Assembly (NCBI GenBank): GCA_948099385.1
Contig: CANUEZ040000107.1
Span: 1,426,001-1,490,000, forward strand
Reading direction: 5' to 3'
DNA length: 64,000 bases
Origin: Fasciola hepatica
Taxonomy: Eukaryota > Platyhelminthes > Trematoda > Plagiorchiida > Fasciolidae
Numbering within the stretch: the first letter of the stretch is position 1; each line of letters begins with the position of its first letter. The notes beneath the pieces are model-generated. The model searched no databases. It was given only the letters and a program-made list of their open reading frames with translations, and was not told the DNA's origin. Both the position numbers and the translations under genes were made by a program. This document shows positions 50,493 to 61,779 of the stretch, piece by piece.

Positions 50493-50693
50493 TCAAAATC
50501 CAAATCCATCAAAACAGATATTGATTATATTTTCTGGATCTTTCGTTCCGTATAATTCACCGATATCAGTATCACGAACATCAAAGTTGATGTTCCTTTC
50601 AATCACACCAGCTACGAGATCAAATGCATGAAATTCATGAACAGGAAATATGGATAACCTGTATTTTGTTTTCAAAACACGGAAGGGAAGAAT
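50493..50693 (-). CDS. Candidate terminal exon, product unknown
   Basis: Minus strand. After an acceptor (aatggtctacatcttag) the frame is open for 66 codons to TGA at 50493: ILPFRVLKTKYRLSIFPVHE, then FDLVAGVIERNINFDVRDTD and a C terminus NICFDGFGF. The composition is convincingly protein-like, with alternating hydrophobic and charged residues. No family recognised. Other exons should lie at higher coordinates on this strand. Confidence 0.4.
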   Translation of the reverse strand: MLPFRVLKTKYRLSIFPVHEFHAFDLVAGVIERNINFDVRDTDIGELYGTKDPENIINICFDGFGF

Positions 50694-50944
50694 CTAAGAT
50701 GTAGACCATTTGATGATACAACTGTTCACCGTGCCAAAAGTTAGTGACGCACGACAGACTTACGGTTAATGTGTGGCATTAATAACCCTGCGCGTTTCCT
50801 TTTCCATTACATGCTTTCGCATGAGTGTAGTGGTGAGAGTATGCGCCATAGCCCCAAAGTCCTACTGCACGATTAGGAAGAGCCGTCAACGAGACCATGA
50901 AACTCGGAGCGCAGAATCACACAAGGTCCGAACAGATCACTTGT

Positions 50945-51085
50945 GGTCAAGGGGTTAGACAACAGTGGATTATCGCCCACCACCAACAAAAAGACCGGCG
51001 GCAGTGGCGGGACTAGAGCATCTGACCTTCAAGGTGGTAAGCAAACGTTCTAAACCACTCAACCAACACCGGTCTATCAAGCTGG
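50945..51085 (-). mobile_element. tRNA-derived SINE, copy 2
   Basis: Minus-strand head GGTTGAGTGGTTTAGAACG, then TTTGCTTACCACCTTGAAGG and TCTAGTCCCGCC. The same head and the start of the body occur on plus at 19.15 kb. Similarity continues past the B box (CCGGT...TTGGTGGT...TAATCCACT), so the two share a SINE body, not only a tRNA origin. Confidence 0.65.
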
Positions 51086-51099
51086 GACCTCGTAGTTAT

Positions 51100-51935
51100 G
51101 CACTGCTACAGATGAATACCAGCGCTACAAGTACGACACAATGCTTTTAATGGTTTTAGACAATGAATTGATGCTATATGATAAATCATTCATCAACAAA
51201 AACTCCTTACTGCGAAAATGTCATACCTTGTTTTATGAAAGACAAAAAAAAGCAAAAATATTATTATGGCTGATGTGAAAATTCTCCAGTGAAAAAGCCG
51301 TAATAATCGTTAATTATAACCCACACATTAGAATTTATAACAAAAACACCACCTCATTTAGACCAGTCCCTGAGCAACACTATACAAGGACCCAGGAAAA
51401 ACCGAATATCCCCAACGGAACATCCTCGTTAATTTTTATGTTCAAAATACCGACAGTTTCCGGGAAATCTCATGGAAGACAACAAATCACGGGATCGTAA
51501 TTCGACATCGCGCCTCTATTACGTTGCTCTTTTATGATCTAACAGAAAGCTTTTAGCCTGTACACACCCCAAAGCAATCACTCATGCAAACGGAAGGTGA
51601 CCATTGAGATGGTTCCAACGAAGAGTATTAAATCAAGCTTTAACTCGGGTAGATAAGGGGAAAACCATAAGCAATAAGAAACAAAAATACAACGCCTTGT
51701 AGCAAAGAAAAAGATATTCACATGGGTCCAAGCAACTGGATGGGCGTCTGGGAAAAGTTACATTTTGAAAATAATCTATATTGTCATTGATACCCTGCGA
51801 TTTGCACGAACGTCCGAACAGTTTATCAGCCACCAGAATCCCACAACTTTCAATATTAGCCACTTCCATGATTTGTTTTCCTTAGGTGCTACAATTTCGT
51901 GTTTTCATCACAGCTAATTGAATATTTTTTCACGA
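51100..51935. other. No gene recognised
   Basis: AT-rich sequence without motifs. Confidence 0.4.
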
Positions 51936-51938
51936 CAG

Positions 51939-52678
51939 GAAAAAGAGGAACATCAACCGGTTAGCAAGGAATTTTCTCCGTTATGCAACCCGCTCTATTC
52001 CTTCCGCAAAGTCTTCGTAAATACCTCCGGATACGATACCATTAGGAAAAAACCACAAATACGAATCTCTAAATTGTCGAAAAGCCCATGGAAAACCCAG
52101 AATGATGATAAAGCGCCTGAAAATTCGTGTTATATCAGGAAATTGTTGCTTCCCCTTGCGAGTAGTAAAGTGAACTGGAATAAACCTTATTCCCATGATA
52201 GAAAAAAGACAAGGAAGACTTTTGCAGAAAATATTCTAGTGTATCATCTCTGAAAATCAATCGAAATGTGGTCAGGTGAAACTGAAGACCATGATTGGAG
52301 AAATATACTACCGACGGGCGGCGCAAAATGAATGGTCTAAGAAAATCGGAAGGTATAAAAAAACCGGAGCAATGATTTACACTGTGAAAACAGGATATGT
52401 TCCTTCTTGGGACTGAGCACAGTTGGAGTGGATTGAGATGGAGCATCACTTGTTAGGCGGTTTGGACATTTTTCGTGAGAACGCCAGTTCTTCTACTCGA
52501 AACTCGTCCCCGAATGCTTCGAATCGGAAGCGACATAAGTCTTTTCGAGTGATCATACCACGCAACTGTACGATTGGAGAAGAAAAGCGCGCTTCATTTA
52601 TAGAAAAAACGATGAAACAAGAGCGAAATACTACTAATCGCATTCATCACCTACACGAACAGGTGTCAATATCTTAGT
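51939..52678 (+). CDS. Candidate exon cluster, basic Ser-rich protein
   Basis: An acceptor (aatattttttcacgacag) opens a 105-codon frame (EKEEHQPVSKEFSPLCNPLY onward). A second frame is open from about 52242 (SENQSKCGQVKLKTMIGEIY). A third stretch, LEWIEMEHHLLGGLDIF and SSSTRNSSPNASNRKRH, starts after a possible 39-nt intron (GTGAAA...GCACAG) that removes a TGA. Frames can be joined through short introns of trematode size, but donors are poor. If real, the gene runs on plus and the CR1/jockey-like element at 53.7-56.0 kb would lie in or beyond it. No domain recognised. Confidence 0.25.
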
Positions 52679-52911
52679 GCACAGGAAATAGGACGCACAG
52701 CAAACCCTACCGCAACGGAATACCGCTACTAGGATTCATCACATATTTGAGAAAGTGAGCGTGAACAATTTTCATGAAACTCAAACACATTCGACTTATT
52801 GACAAACTAGTTGCAAGTAATTGTGAGATATAGAAAATCACCATAATGATACACAGATGGCTGACGCTTGGTTTATACTCTGAGAAATTGTACGTTACAC
52901 GAGTCAATCGC

Positions 52912-53226
52912 TATGTCGGCAACGGATTGTTACGATTCAAAAAGCTCTTTACACTCCAATAGCTACGGGAGTACCGTTATGCTTCCCAAACATTCGCGCG
53001 GCCTTCGAGTCTATCGACATGACTGCCTAATTGAACTGTTCGTTGAGAAGTAGAGTACCTTAGAAGTGAGCCTGTCCTCGAAGAGTTGTATCGTAACATC
53101 TCAAACAGACTTAGAGCCTACCGCCAGCATTAGCCCGCTTTTGTTGTCTCCAGCGAAGTTCAACAGTGGTGTCCCATTAATTTTCAACTTACCCATAGAT
53201 GTATTACAGAATGCCTTCTCTGGTCT
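52912..53226 (+). CDS. Possible coding sequence, interrupted
   Basis: From ATG 52912 the frame reads MSATDCYDSKSSLHSNSYGS, then a stop at 53051-53053, then in the same frame ISPLLLSPAKFNSGVPLIFN to a TAA at about 53226. Ser-rich, without domains. It could be a continuation of the candidate gene at 51.9-52.7 kb or chance. Confidence 0.2.
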
Positions 53227-53749
53227 ACCAATTGGTGGAGTTTAACTCCCCCCAAAGAAAAAACGCTTCTGATTGACAGGGGTCCTTGTGACAGAAGCTG
53301 TACACACATCGGAGAAAATGTGCTGCTGTTTGTAAAAACAGCACCGTTTTTTCTACTTCAGTTAGGAACGGTGGTGATCAATCCGTTGAATTCTCAGATC
53401 AACAGGTTCTAGGGATAAATCCCATAGTCAAAAGATATACTGTAAAGGGGATGTATGGAGAACATTCAAATGAGATTCAGCTTGTTGGCTCTGTTTCTGA
53501 AGACAGAAAGACTGTAGGTGGTTGGAAATACGGCAAGTGAAAGAGTGTTTCAAAGCGTAGACACAAAAGGGGACCAACAAAGAGAATTTATGGATAAGCT
53601 TGGGTAAGGTAGGTGGTCCTGTGCAGCAAAGGGTAGTCGAGCCAAAATTAAGATCAGAATAAGGGGGATGCTCGAATGAAACAAAGAGAGAGAGAAATTC
53701 TTAAAGCATTGGAACAGACACGGTTAGTGCAGCCCCGAGCAGGAATTTG

Positions 53750-56015
53750 TTCTAAATCAGAACCGATGCATTAGGAACGGAACGATCGTGAACCATGTTG
53801 GTGATGGCCTGGCGAGTGGTAGAATGAGAAAGAGAACAAAGGAGAGTGGCATCATCGGCAAGAAAGTGAAGAAAGCCAGAGGTTGATGATCGAAGATTAT
53901 TAGTAGACAAAAGAGGGTGGGTGCAAGTATGAACCTTGGGGAACACTAGCATTTACAGAGAACGGCTGAGATAAAGCCACATCTACTCGGGCGGAGATGG
54001 TTCGCTTGCTGATGAAACATAATATCCATAATACGAGCTGGATGGAACTCGAACGAAGACAGTTTCGATAGCAGACCTGCATGCCAAACTCAATCAAAGG
54101 CTTTTGATATGTACAGTGAGACCAAGTCAGTTTCTCCGTGGTTATCGAGAGCGGCCGACCAGGAATATGAGACGATCGCTAGTAGGCCGCCCGAAGAATG
54201 TCGCGGGCGGAATCCATATTGACGATCACTCAGCAGAACTTCACGTTTAAGGAAGGGATGTAGCTGATCGGAGATAACAGCTTCAAAAAGTTTCGGAAGC
54301 ACAAAAATGAGAGAGTGGTGGGACGATAGTTGTTGAGGCCAGAAGGGTCATCATGTTTCGAGGTAGGAAAAATAATGGCTTTCTTCCACGAAGAGGGATA
54401 AGTTTCTTGATTAAAGGAAGAAAGGGGAACGACGTAAAATAAGGACTAATTGTGGAGCATACATTTTTAGGACGATAGACTGAATACCGTCCGGACCGGG
54501 TGGTTTGGAGACATTCAAATTACGTAGATACTGACGAATCTTTCTGGCGGTTATTACGGGAAGAAAAGTGTGGCTGGGAGCATGAGAGGAAGGTAGAAAA
54601 GAAGTCGGGCTGACAGACAGAGTGGAGGCAAAACGGGAGGAAAAATCTCGACCTTATCGAGAGGATCGAAGACCAGGGAACCAGAGCAATTGCAACCGGG
54701 AGGAATGTTGAAAGGCCAGAAATTACGGGAAACCGCCCTTGCAAGGGGCCAGAATGATCGACTACCGGTGGCGGATGAGGCCAGTCGTTCAGCCTCGTGG
54801 TGCGCGAAGTGTTCTTCCTTTAGCTCTCTGTATAGTAAGCGAGCATTTGCTTCCAGCATTCACAAAACGGTATCGAGATGTTTGTTTGGGTGAACGCGGC
54901 CACCGGCGGTACGCTGAGTTTTTCAAACGGACAACACCGTTGCAAAGCGTTGTTAAGCCACTCATGAGGTTGCGGGTTGCCAGGTTTAGAGTAGAGAGGA
55001 ATGTAAAGAAGCACATCTCGAAGAACCGCCTTAGTGAAATTAGAAACAGACACGGAAATATCAGGCACAAAACAGCAAACGTCCCAAGGGTAATAAGTCA
55101 GACAGTCGCGAAAACCACCCCAGTCAGCAGAATCGTAGAGCCAAAATGTGCATCTAGAGTTTGGTTTGGGGACGGGATGAGAAAAATGAAAATGAGACAA
55201 TGGCGCTATGAGCTAAAGGGATATAGGGAAGTGATTTTATGGGAGGAAGAGAGAATGGATTGAAGTATGAGGTCGAGTGTGCGGACGGTCGAAAATACGA
55301 TCGGAAATGCGTGTAAGGGGTTCCACCAGTTGGCAACAAATTGTTGAATACAGCAAAAGCTTCGGCTTCGCGTTCCATAGTAAAAGTGTTCGGTGAGTGC
55401 AATAGCCGATCCTTGTTATGGACGTTAAAATCGTCAAGAAAAGGTAATTTGACACCTGGGATCTGCTGAAGTCATTGTCTTGATGTTTGAAGATAATAAC
55501 TCAAAAACCGGATGGTCACTACTATTTGGGGAGCGGTAAACAGTATAAAAATAATGGTTGAAAGAAGGGAACCGAATTTTTATCCACCTGAGTTGAAAGT
55601 CTCGGCTGGAGAAGTCAAGATGCGAAATTCGGGAACAGGCGGCAGATTGGTGGACATAGGGGTAGACACCAGCTTCGGGAGAGAAGCAGGAATCAAGAAA
55701 GTAGTTGAGAAATTGAAGAAGATTCATGTCTGACAAGGGGCAAATTTGGGTTTCGGTCAAAAATAAGGCGATGGGGGAAGAAGACTGAAGAAAGCGGTGC
55801 ACAGAGTCAACATTTCGATTCAAACCCCGAATGTTAGTGAGGGCCGTGAGAGCTTGATGCGAGTTCTGTGAGTGAGTGCGTGTAGTCGAACGAAACTGAT
55901 TATTCATGCGATTTGTGAAATTCATATTTGATGAAAGAATCATCAACCCAAACCTAAGAATTGAAGTGGAGAACCACATAAAGCCTCCATGGTAGTGAGC
56001 CGGGCGACAGCAGAA
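53750..56015 (-). mobile_element. CR1/jockey-like non-LTR retrotransposon, nearly full ORF2, degenerate
   Basis: Minus strand. Endonuclease N-terminal half: LTNIRGLNRNVDSVHRFL and ALFLTETQ, then YTVYRSPNSSDHPVFELL. EN middle at about 55455-55240: NVHNKDRLLHSPNTF and VEPLTRISDRIFDRPHT. Linker at about 55.1-54.9 kb: WGGFRDCLTYYPWDVC. RT: LPKLFEAVISDQLHPFLK, DRQYGFRPRHSSGGLLAIVS and SLYISKAFD at 54302-54090; VNASVPQGS; then FLHFLADDATLLCSL at about 53.87 kb, where LADD holds the catalytic Asp pair. The order is complete from EN to the RT active site, but at least five frameshifts or stops are needed, so it is inactive. Confidence 0.8.
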
Positions 56016-56019
56016 CTGT

Positions 56020-57310
56020 CTATCACCTGACAAAATGTGACCGCTTGTTTATTAAATACAAATGAGATAATCAAAAGGCACATACCTGATTTTCACCATC
56101 CACAACTGGTAGGTGTCGAAGGCCCAACAACCGGAATATGTAATACACGCGGTTCATTGTCATTGTCTTCAAAAAACCAAAATTCCAACCGACGGCAGAG
56201 GCCAGATAGTTTAAATGGAAAGATTAACGTAAACAGTTTTGATGAGAAAAAATTGGGTGAACGATTTGCGTAGCATAGAACCAGAAACAGCAATCAGGCG
56301 TCGCACAACACAGAACTGAACGACTGTTAGATCGGACGAGAAAGATCTACCAATGAGAAAAGAGTCTCTAAACGGATTCACCCATGAATGAATTTCAGCC
56401 TCGGCAATTGTCTGTCATTTCCCGTTGATGCTGAGCCAGCTTTTGTATATGTAGCTGCATTTCTCTCAACAAAGCCCAAAAACCCGACGATAAGCTTCAA
56501 CAACGGGACGATTCACGAAGATAATTAGATCAATCGTAATACAAGATGAAAGCGGACAGACCCTGCAATATGACACAGATAATCGCATCCCACGATACAT
56601 GGTGTCGAGTCTTGCTCCGTGAACCAGCTATCAGAAAATTCAGAAGAGTAACAAACAAGATTTGTAGCATGCAGTATCACAGTAATACGAACGCCTACTT
56701 CACGACTAAATCAAGTTTTGTGAAGGAACAGCACTACCGCGTTTGTTACGCACTTTTATCTAGCAGATATTTACTGTTCGTAAAATGAAACTGGGTTACA
56801 GAGAAGATAGGTTTTCCCCCTCAGGTGAGACTCGTATGTTCGTCTTTATCAGCGCAACGGCAGATGTAACGGTTACAGGCTAACCAATAAGCCTAAGATG
56901 ATTTTGATGTATTTCTGAGAGAATTTCACGGCCGAAGAAAAAACTGCGTTAGCCATTCCATGCTCACGTGACTACTTCCTAACAAACTGTTTTACTGTCA
57001 TGTAATAAATAGAATGATTAGTTTGCAATGTAAAACACAAAAATTACACTATCATTCATTGGGTTAATGTTTTGAAAAATGACTTTCAGAGATCCGCACC
57101 TAACAGATATGCACCAACCTAATTGAGTTCAGTATTCCCATGCACCTATTTTGCATGACAACTGAACCGCTGTACCAAAGTGGGTACATAATTCGTTAAT
57201 TCGTAAAACGAAACTTATTTGAACTTTGTGGATGGAATTAGAGGAATTTGTGGTTTGGAACAACGACCAAATGAGTGGTCGGCTGAAGCCATGTGTATGG
57301 TGCTGCTTAC
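56020..57310. other. No gene firmly recognised; one possible exon
   Basis: A possible plus-strand terminal exon lies at 56113-56273 (acceptor ccatccacaactggtag; frame includes GSLSLSSKNQNSNRRQRPDS and ends LGERFA-stop). The third exon of the ML-like gene at 57.3-57.6 kb should lie at or below this interval but was not found. Confidence 0.3.
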
Positions 57311-57615
57311 TCCAGGCAAGTTAACAAATGGTACAGTCAGACGAAAATGGAGCACAACAGTTTGAGCGTGTGCTGAATACCTCTCTGCTGAAGTGAACTG
57401 CTCATCGAGATCAGTACCCGTTGAATGATAGATTGGGGGCTGGCAACCTTTGACAGAACAGAAGAATAACAAAAACCACTCTCACCCTTTGTATGCGCGT
57501 GTTTTATGCATTGCGATACTCGAGTAAAGTTATATCCAGAGCGAGAGTGAGAGAGATCAAGAAAGGAAGAAAAAAGAAAAGCAGAGACATAAGCGGCAAT
57601 GCATGACACGGACAT
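57311..57615 (-). CDS. ML-domain (NPC2-like) secreted protein, first two exons
   Basis: Exon 1 57615-57486 starts at ATG with a signal peptide (MSVSCIAAYVSAFLFSSFLD) and continues YNFTRVSQC. A 38-nt intron, 57485-57448 (GTGAGAG...CTGTCAAAG), has canonical ends and a strong pyrimidine tract. Exon 2 57447-57311 encodes GCQPPIYHSTGTDLDEQFTS, then TVVLHFRLTVPFVNLPG and ends CCTGGA|GTAAGC in phase 0. The junction keeps the frame (phase 1). The pattern VS.C...C.....GT.L.+.FTS....TVV....VPF matches the ML fold, whose members bind sterols or other lipids in secretions or lysosomes. C-terminal exon(s) missing. Confidence in a spliced secreted gene is higher than in the family name. Confidence 0.5.
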
Positions 57616-57825
57616 GCTACCTCGACCACTGAGTAGGGCCACAATTTATTGGAAACCAAACAGTGAGCAAGTGTCAGATGACAGAGGAAGTTATTGATGA
57701 AAAAACGGCTCATGACTGCTTCACCAAGCAGTCCTAAGTAGCCAATTTTTTGCTATCATCGAGCTGAATAGATCACCATCCGCGACGGTAGTTGTTACGA
57801 CATCGGCAGTAGTATGAAGATGAGT

Positions 57826-57880
57826 GGACAAAGATCGTAGGAAGCACACGATCTGTTTCGCAGTTATTCCCGCTCATCAG
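57826..57880 (-). ncRNA. Hammerhead-ribozyme-like core, copy 3
   Basis: Minus strand: CTGATGAG, 12 nt, CGAAAC, with stem II GCGG/CTGC (one G-U). Stem III is a perfect 7-bp helix, AGATCGT (57854-57848) with ACGATCT (57838-57832), closed by a 9-nt loop. It is followed by TT and the cleavage triplet GTC (57829-57827). A two-base bulge next to the triplet departs from the canonical fold. Stem I pairing with upstream GAGTG is partial. Clearly homologous to copy 1 at 14.6 kb. Confidence 0.5.
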
Positions 57881-57889
57881 CAGGGAATA

Positions 57890-58900
57890 TTCAACCACAC
57901 TCCTGATGCAAGACTGATACTACGACGAACAAAGTTCATACGCTATCGTTTGAATCCAATTCTATCGCGAAACACAGTACGATGTTTTCTTTTTTCTATG
58001 GAAATGTGGTTATCATGACCCCTTTGTCTCTCTCACAAACACACACACACTGTTTAGCTGATCATGGGAACAACTGCGTATTCGCTCAGGCTGAAGCACA
58101 GGGTAGCTTACAAAAGCTCAGTGAGCATTGCCCACTCGTCAGTGTAAACCAGGATGACATGCGAACAAATAAGCGGGCAACTTAATTTTCCAACCGCGAC
58201 CAGTGATTGAATCCACACAAAACTGTTGACACCGAAAAATAAACAAGGATAGAGGTCATACGCGCTTATAAACAAATCTCACTGTTAGACTCCGGTAGTT
58301 AAATTAATTGAGATTCAGTTCCAACTTGGTAATCCTTTTGGATCTTATTTGGAAAGTCCAACATTGAATTTTTACGTAGAAATATTTCGTCGTCATTTAT
58401 TAGTTTGGTAAGTTTTAAGTTCAGCAACGCCAGTCAACGCAATAGCAGTTACGGATATTAATGATTCTTGATCTATCATGTGATCATCGAACTCAAATGG
58501 AACGGGAATTTATCAACCTATTGGGTTCTGATTTTCTCCAATACATGCAATACACACAGTGATCAGTAATCGGAAGAGCAAACCGAGAGATTCGGAGTTT
58601 ACCAGCTGTGAAGCGATGCATAGGTAAAACACAATTGTTTCAACACTTATCACAGGAACAGGATGCAAAAAGCTATTAGAAACACTCCACGTTAGTTTGG
58701 GCAACTCGAACACAATTGCATCAGTTTGTTGGACATAGAACAACTATCGCTTGTGCGGTGCTCGAGACCGCAAACAGTTTGTCGGCTGATGTTTCGCACA
58801 TGATTGGCAATATGAAGTGCGCCAAAAGCCCAACCAATGCAAGTGTTATCACTTCAGGAAAGGGACGGAAAATGGGGAATGACTATAAGTAAGACATTGA
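57890..58900. other. No gene firmly recognised
   Basis: A minus-strand frame at 58743-58513 is hydrophobic but has no splice support I trust. Short (CA)n at 58037-58050. Confidence 0.35.
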
Positions 58901-58905
58901 CTAAC

Positions 58906-58995
58906 CTCTGGTACACTGTAAGGCGCTTCACACATATACGGCCGGAAATCAATAAACAATTCCAAATCCTCTTCGGCCAACTTGTCGATGACTGA
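58906..58995 (-). CDS. Candidate exon of a ClC-6/7-type chloride/proton exchanger
   Basis: Exactly 30 codons between an acceptor (tgtttttgaactttcag) and a donor (CCAGAG|GTTAGT), phase 0 at both ends. It encodes SVIDKLAEEDLELFIDFRPY then MCEAPYSVPE. The motif D.RPYM...PY.VPE corresponds to the segment before the second CBS domain of ClC-6/ClC-7 endolysosomal transporters (D...FMNP.PYTV...). The following CBS segment with FRLFR..GLRHL should be in the next exon but was not found within the next few hundred bases. The exon call is good; the family call is tentative. Confidence 0.4.
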
Positions 58996-58999
58996 CTGA

Positions 59000-60200
59000 A
59001 AGTTCAAAAACAGTAAAAAGAGACGTGGAGGGAAATGGTATGCAAAAATTCTACAGTCAATTGGAGCGCATTGTCATTCAACAAAAATGCATGCAAAATA
59101 GACTGTATCTCTATCAAACCATAATTCAATTTCGCTTAGTCACTGAAAATCAAAGAAGTTGAAGCATATCGTTGCTATTCAAGCCGACCGATCGTTGAGT
59201 TTGGCCCGACTCATCGAGAGATTTACACATCTATGGTTCCACCGAAACTTTACCGAACGATAACATGCTGTTACAGATATATTCTCATCGGTCAAATGGG
59301 AAACCAATGCACGCTAGTCATGAAAAGGCAACAAAAATACTCACGAACGGATGTCAATTTCTAACAGAATTGAAAGTAATGAAACAATTTTTCTATTTCC
59401 CAGCTGCTCTTGAACGTTTACGATCAAATTTTTAGGCTTCCGGTGAATTCTGATGTTTGTTACAAGGGATAAATACTGACTGACAAGTGTTCAAACATTT
59501 TGCCCAGTTTTACAGCTCCGTACGCAAAAAAAACATTGCTCAATGTATTCACTGAAAGCACAGTAATTTCAATTTGATGGTGACAAAGCTAATCTTCGGT
59601 CGCCTGTTTAACAGACACAGTGCGTTTCGATTCATGTGCGCAGAAGTAACAACCCAATCACTGCGAACTTTCAGTCACCTTGACATTCAATGCATGAACC
59701 ACAATCTGACGAGGACCAGCTCATTGCAAAAGAAAAAAAGCGTCGTCAGGCATCAAAACATCTTGGGTTTCTGTAACGGCGTTTGCATGCCGACACCCGC
59801 GACAGAATGAATGAGAGGGGGTCATGAGTAATCATGTTTTAATCAGTTACAACATCACACTCACCACACCCGAAACCGCATAAAACTCTCAACATTCTTG
59901 TTAGATATCAAAGAAATAATTCGGGGTGATATTCCTCTCCATATTCTTTTTCTTATATCCCAAATTTATGGGCCATATTCCCAACTCAATGCTGAGATAA
60001 GCTAACGATCTTTTACGTCAAACTGATTCTGATGCAGAGGGTTTTCGAATGTTATTCCATCGTTTTTTCTGAACGGGTCTAAAGTTATTCAATCCATCCA
60101 TATGTGTTGAACATCTTCATTCAATTTGGTTATGATCCCTTGCTCCTCTTTGGCCCATTATTATTCAGTACTATTGAATGGAAAAGAGTTCAGAAATTCT
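59000..60200. other. No gene recognised
   Basis: Probable intron sequence on the minus strand between two candidate exons. Confidence 0.35.
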
Positions 60201-60207
60201 GACTTAC

Positions 60208-60256
60208 GGATATCCGTCAAATCGAATCGCATAGTAATGTAACCAGCAAAACGTAC
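60208..60256 (-). CDS. Candidate micro-exon, product unknown
   Basis: A 49-nt minus-strand block between a good acceptor (gtatttgcttgtttag) and a consensus donor (ATATCC|GTAAGT). Two frames are open; one reads VRFAGYITMRFDLTDI. It lies upstream of the ClC-like exon on the same strand and could belong to that gene (the phases can be matched by the alternative acceptor at 58991), but I do not recognise it. Confidence 0.25.
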
Positions 60257-60264
60257 CTAAACAA

Positions 60265-61250
60265 GCAAATACGGTCAGGAAATCGCAATCTACTGTGTTT
60301 TTATCCTAAGATTGAGTGCATTTGTCTAATCGGATAAATCGCAACCGAAATTCGGTCAAAAGATACAAGTAAACAGCTGCACAGCTGCTTGTTTCAGCTG
60401 ACCAGCGAGTGGTTTTTCCAAGGTCAGTCGCAGTCTCGTTCATTTTACTGTCTAACTAGTCCCACAAAACACTCGCGAAACAATAGAAAGTGATGAGCAG
60501 GCTGATTTTTGCATATTGTTGGTCAGTACAAAACATTACCATATTCACGAATTATCCCTCCCGTTAGAGAGGAGTCTTGATTAAGGGTAACTGAAAACGA
60601 GCTTGTTCGTCAATCCATTTTTTTCCGTCTGATTTTATCGTTTCGTTTAGATAAACAGTTAGTTCACGGGCTGACGTATATATCGACAGAATGTATTATT
60701 ATTTGACTCGAAGCACAGACCAGGCCGCTAGCCAAAACTATGAAGCGATCAACTGACCAGAAAAAAATGAATGCGAACTCCCCGGGCTTCTTTGAGAGTG
60801 AAACGTTTAATTGCCACAGGCCAAGGAATTGACCAAACTCAATATACCAAAGTGATGACGCTGTACAAACAACCGGACACTGGACTAATTGGTTTTCCAT
60901 GAGGTGACATCTACCATGATGTATTCATCTGGGTTTTTTTTTCTATTTTCATTCGAACAACCCATGAGGTGTTTTTTCGATGACAGTTTGGTTCACTGCC
61001 CTCAGCCCGACCACAATCTCAATGGACAATCGGGTTTTAATTTATATTCCCGCAGTCGACTGGTTCCAATTCCATCGTCGCCACCGGTAAAATAATACGA
61101 TGACGCACGCCTACACCCTGGCTCAAATCGTTATGGCCATCAATCTACTTTGGTTTTGTATTATCGCGCTTCAACTCTTACGGTCATGTGTGCCGAATGA
61201 ACTCAGAATGCAGACAGCAATCCACTAACGCCCACCCAGTTACAGCATCC
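60265..61250. other. No gene recognised
   Basis: No supportable exon or repeat protein. Confidence 0.4.
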
Positions 61251-61254
61251 GACC

Positions 61255-61320
61255 TATAAGGACTGCATGTGGTTCTCCACTACAAGTCTCAGGGTCAGGT
61301 TAGCGGCAATCCCTAATACA

Positions 61321-61371
<51 letters not shown>
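61255..61371 (+). repeat. SINE tail followed by a (TA)n microsatellite
   Basis: GTGGTTCTCCACTACAAGTC and CAGGGTCAGG..CAATCCCTAATAC match the tail of the SINE at 19.3 kb. A (TA)n tract of about 24 units follows directly (61323-61371), suggesting that the microsatellite grew at the SINE 3' end. Confidence 0.6.
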
Positions 61372-61372
<1 letters not shown>

Positions 61373-61779
61373 TGCTTACTATCAATGTGAGCGCTTGCAC
61401 ATGCAGTCTCGTTGTTCGTTGGGTTAGCAGTGGCCCAGACACGAATAACTATCAAAAATCACACTTGTGATCCATTTGTGGGCTCTTGAACGAAGAGTGC
61501 CCATTCACACTCCAGACGATTCAAATTGTATCCTAGGGACGATATAACATCGGAGTGTACATACTACTTACCATCAAGCTTGAGATCAAGCAAGATGTTG
61601 ACGCAACAACAACAAGTACGAAATGGGGGAAGGAGTGTACAACGCAGTAAACAGACAATTAGTCAGAGAAAAACTGCTGCGTTTTTCCGCGTTTCACCGT
61701 ACACTTTTTCATGTTTCTTCTGTCACTTTGTTCGTCGGAATGACATTTTTGTGCTTACGGGGCACCAGAGTTCTACAGA

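Noticed and set aside
54739..55263. 174-codon plus-strand frame
   Set aside because: Antisense of the CR1/jockey-like element, whose motifs read clearly on minus.
61254..61470. Tyr-Ile repeat frames on both strands
   Set aside because: (TA)n microsatellite artefacts.
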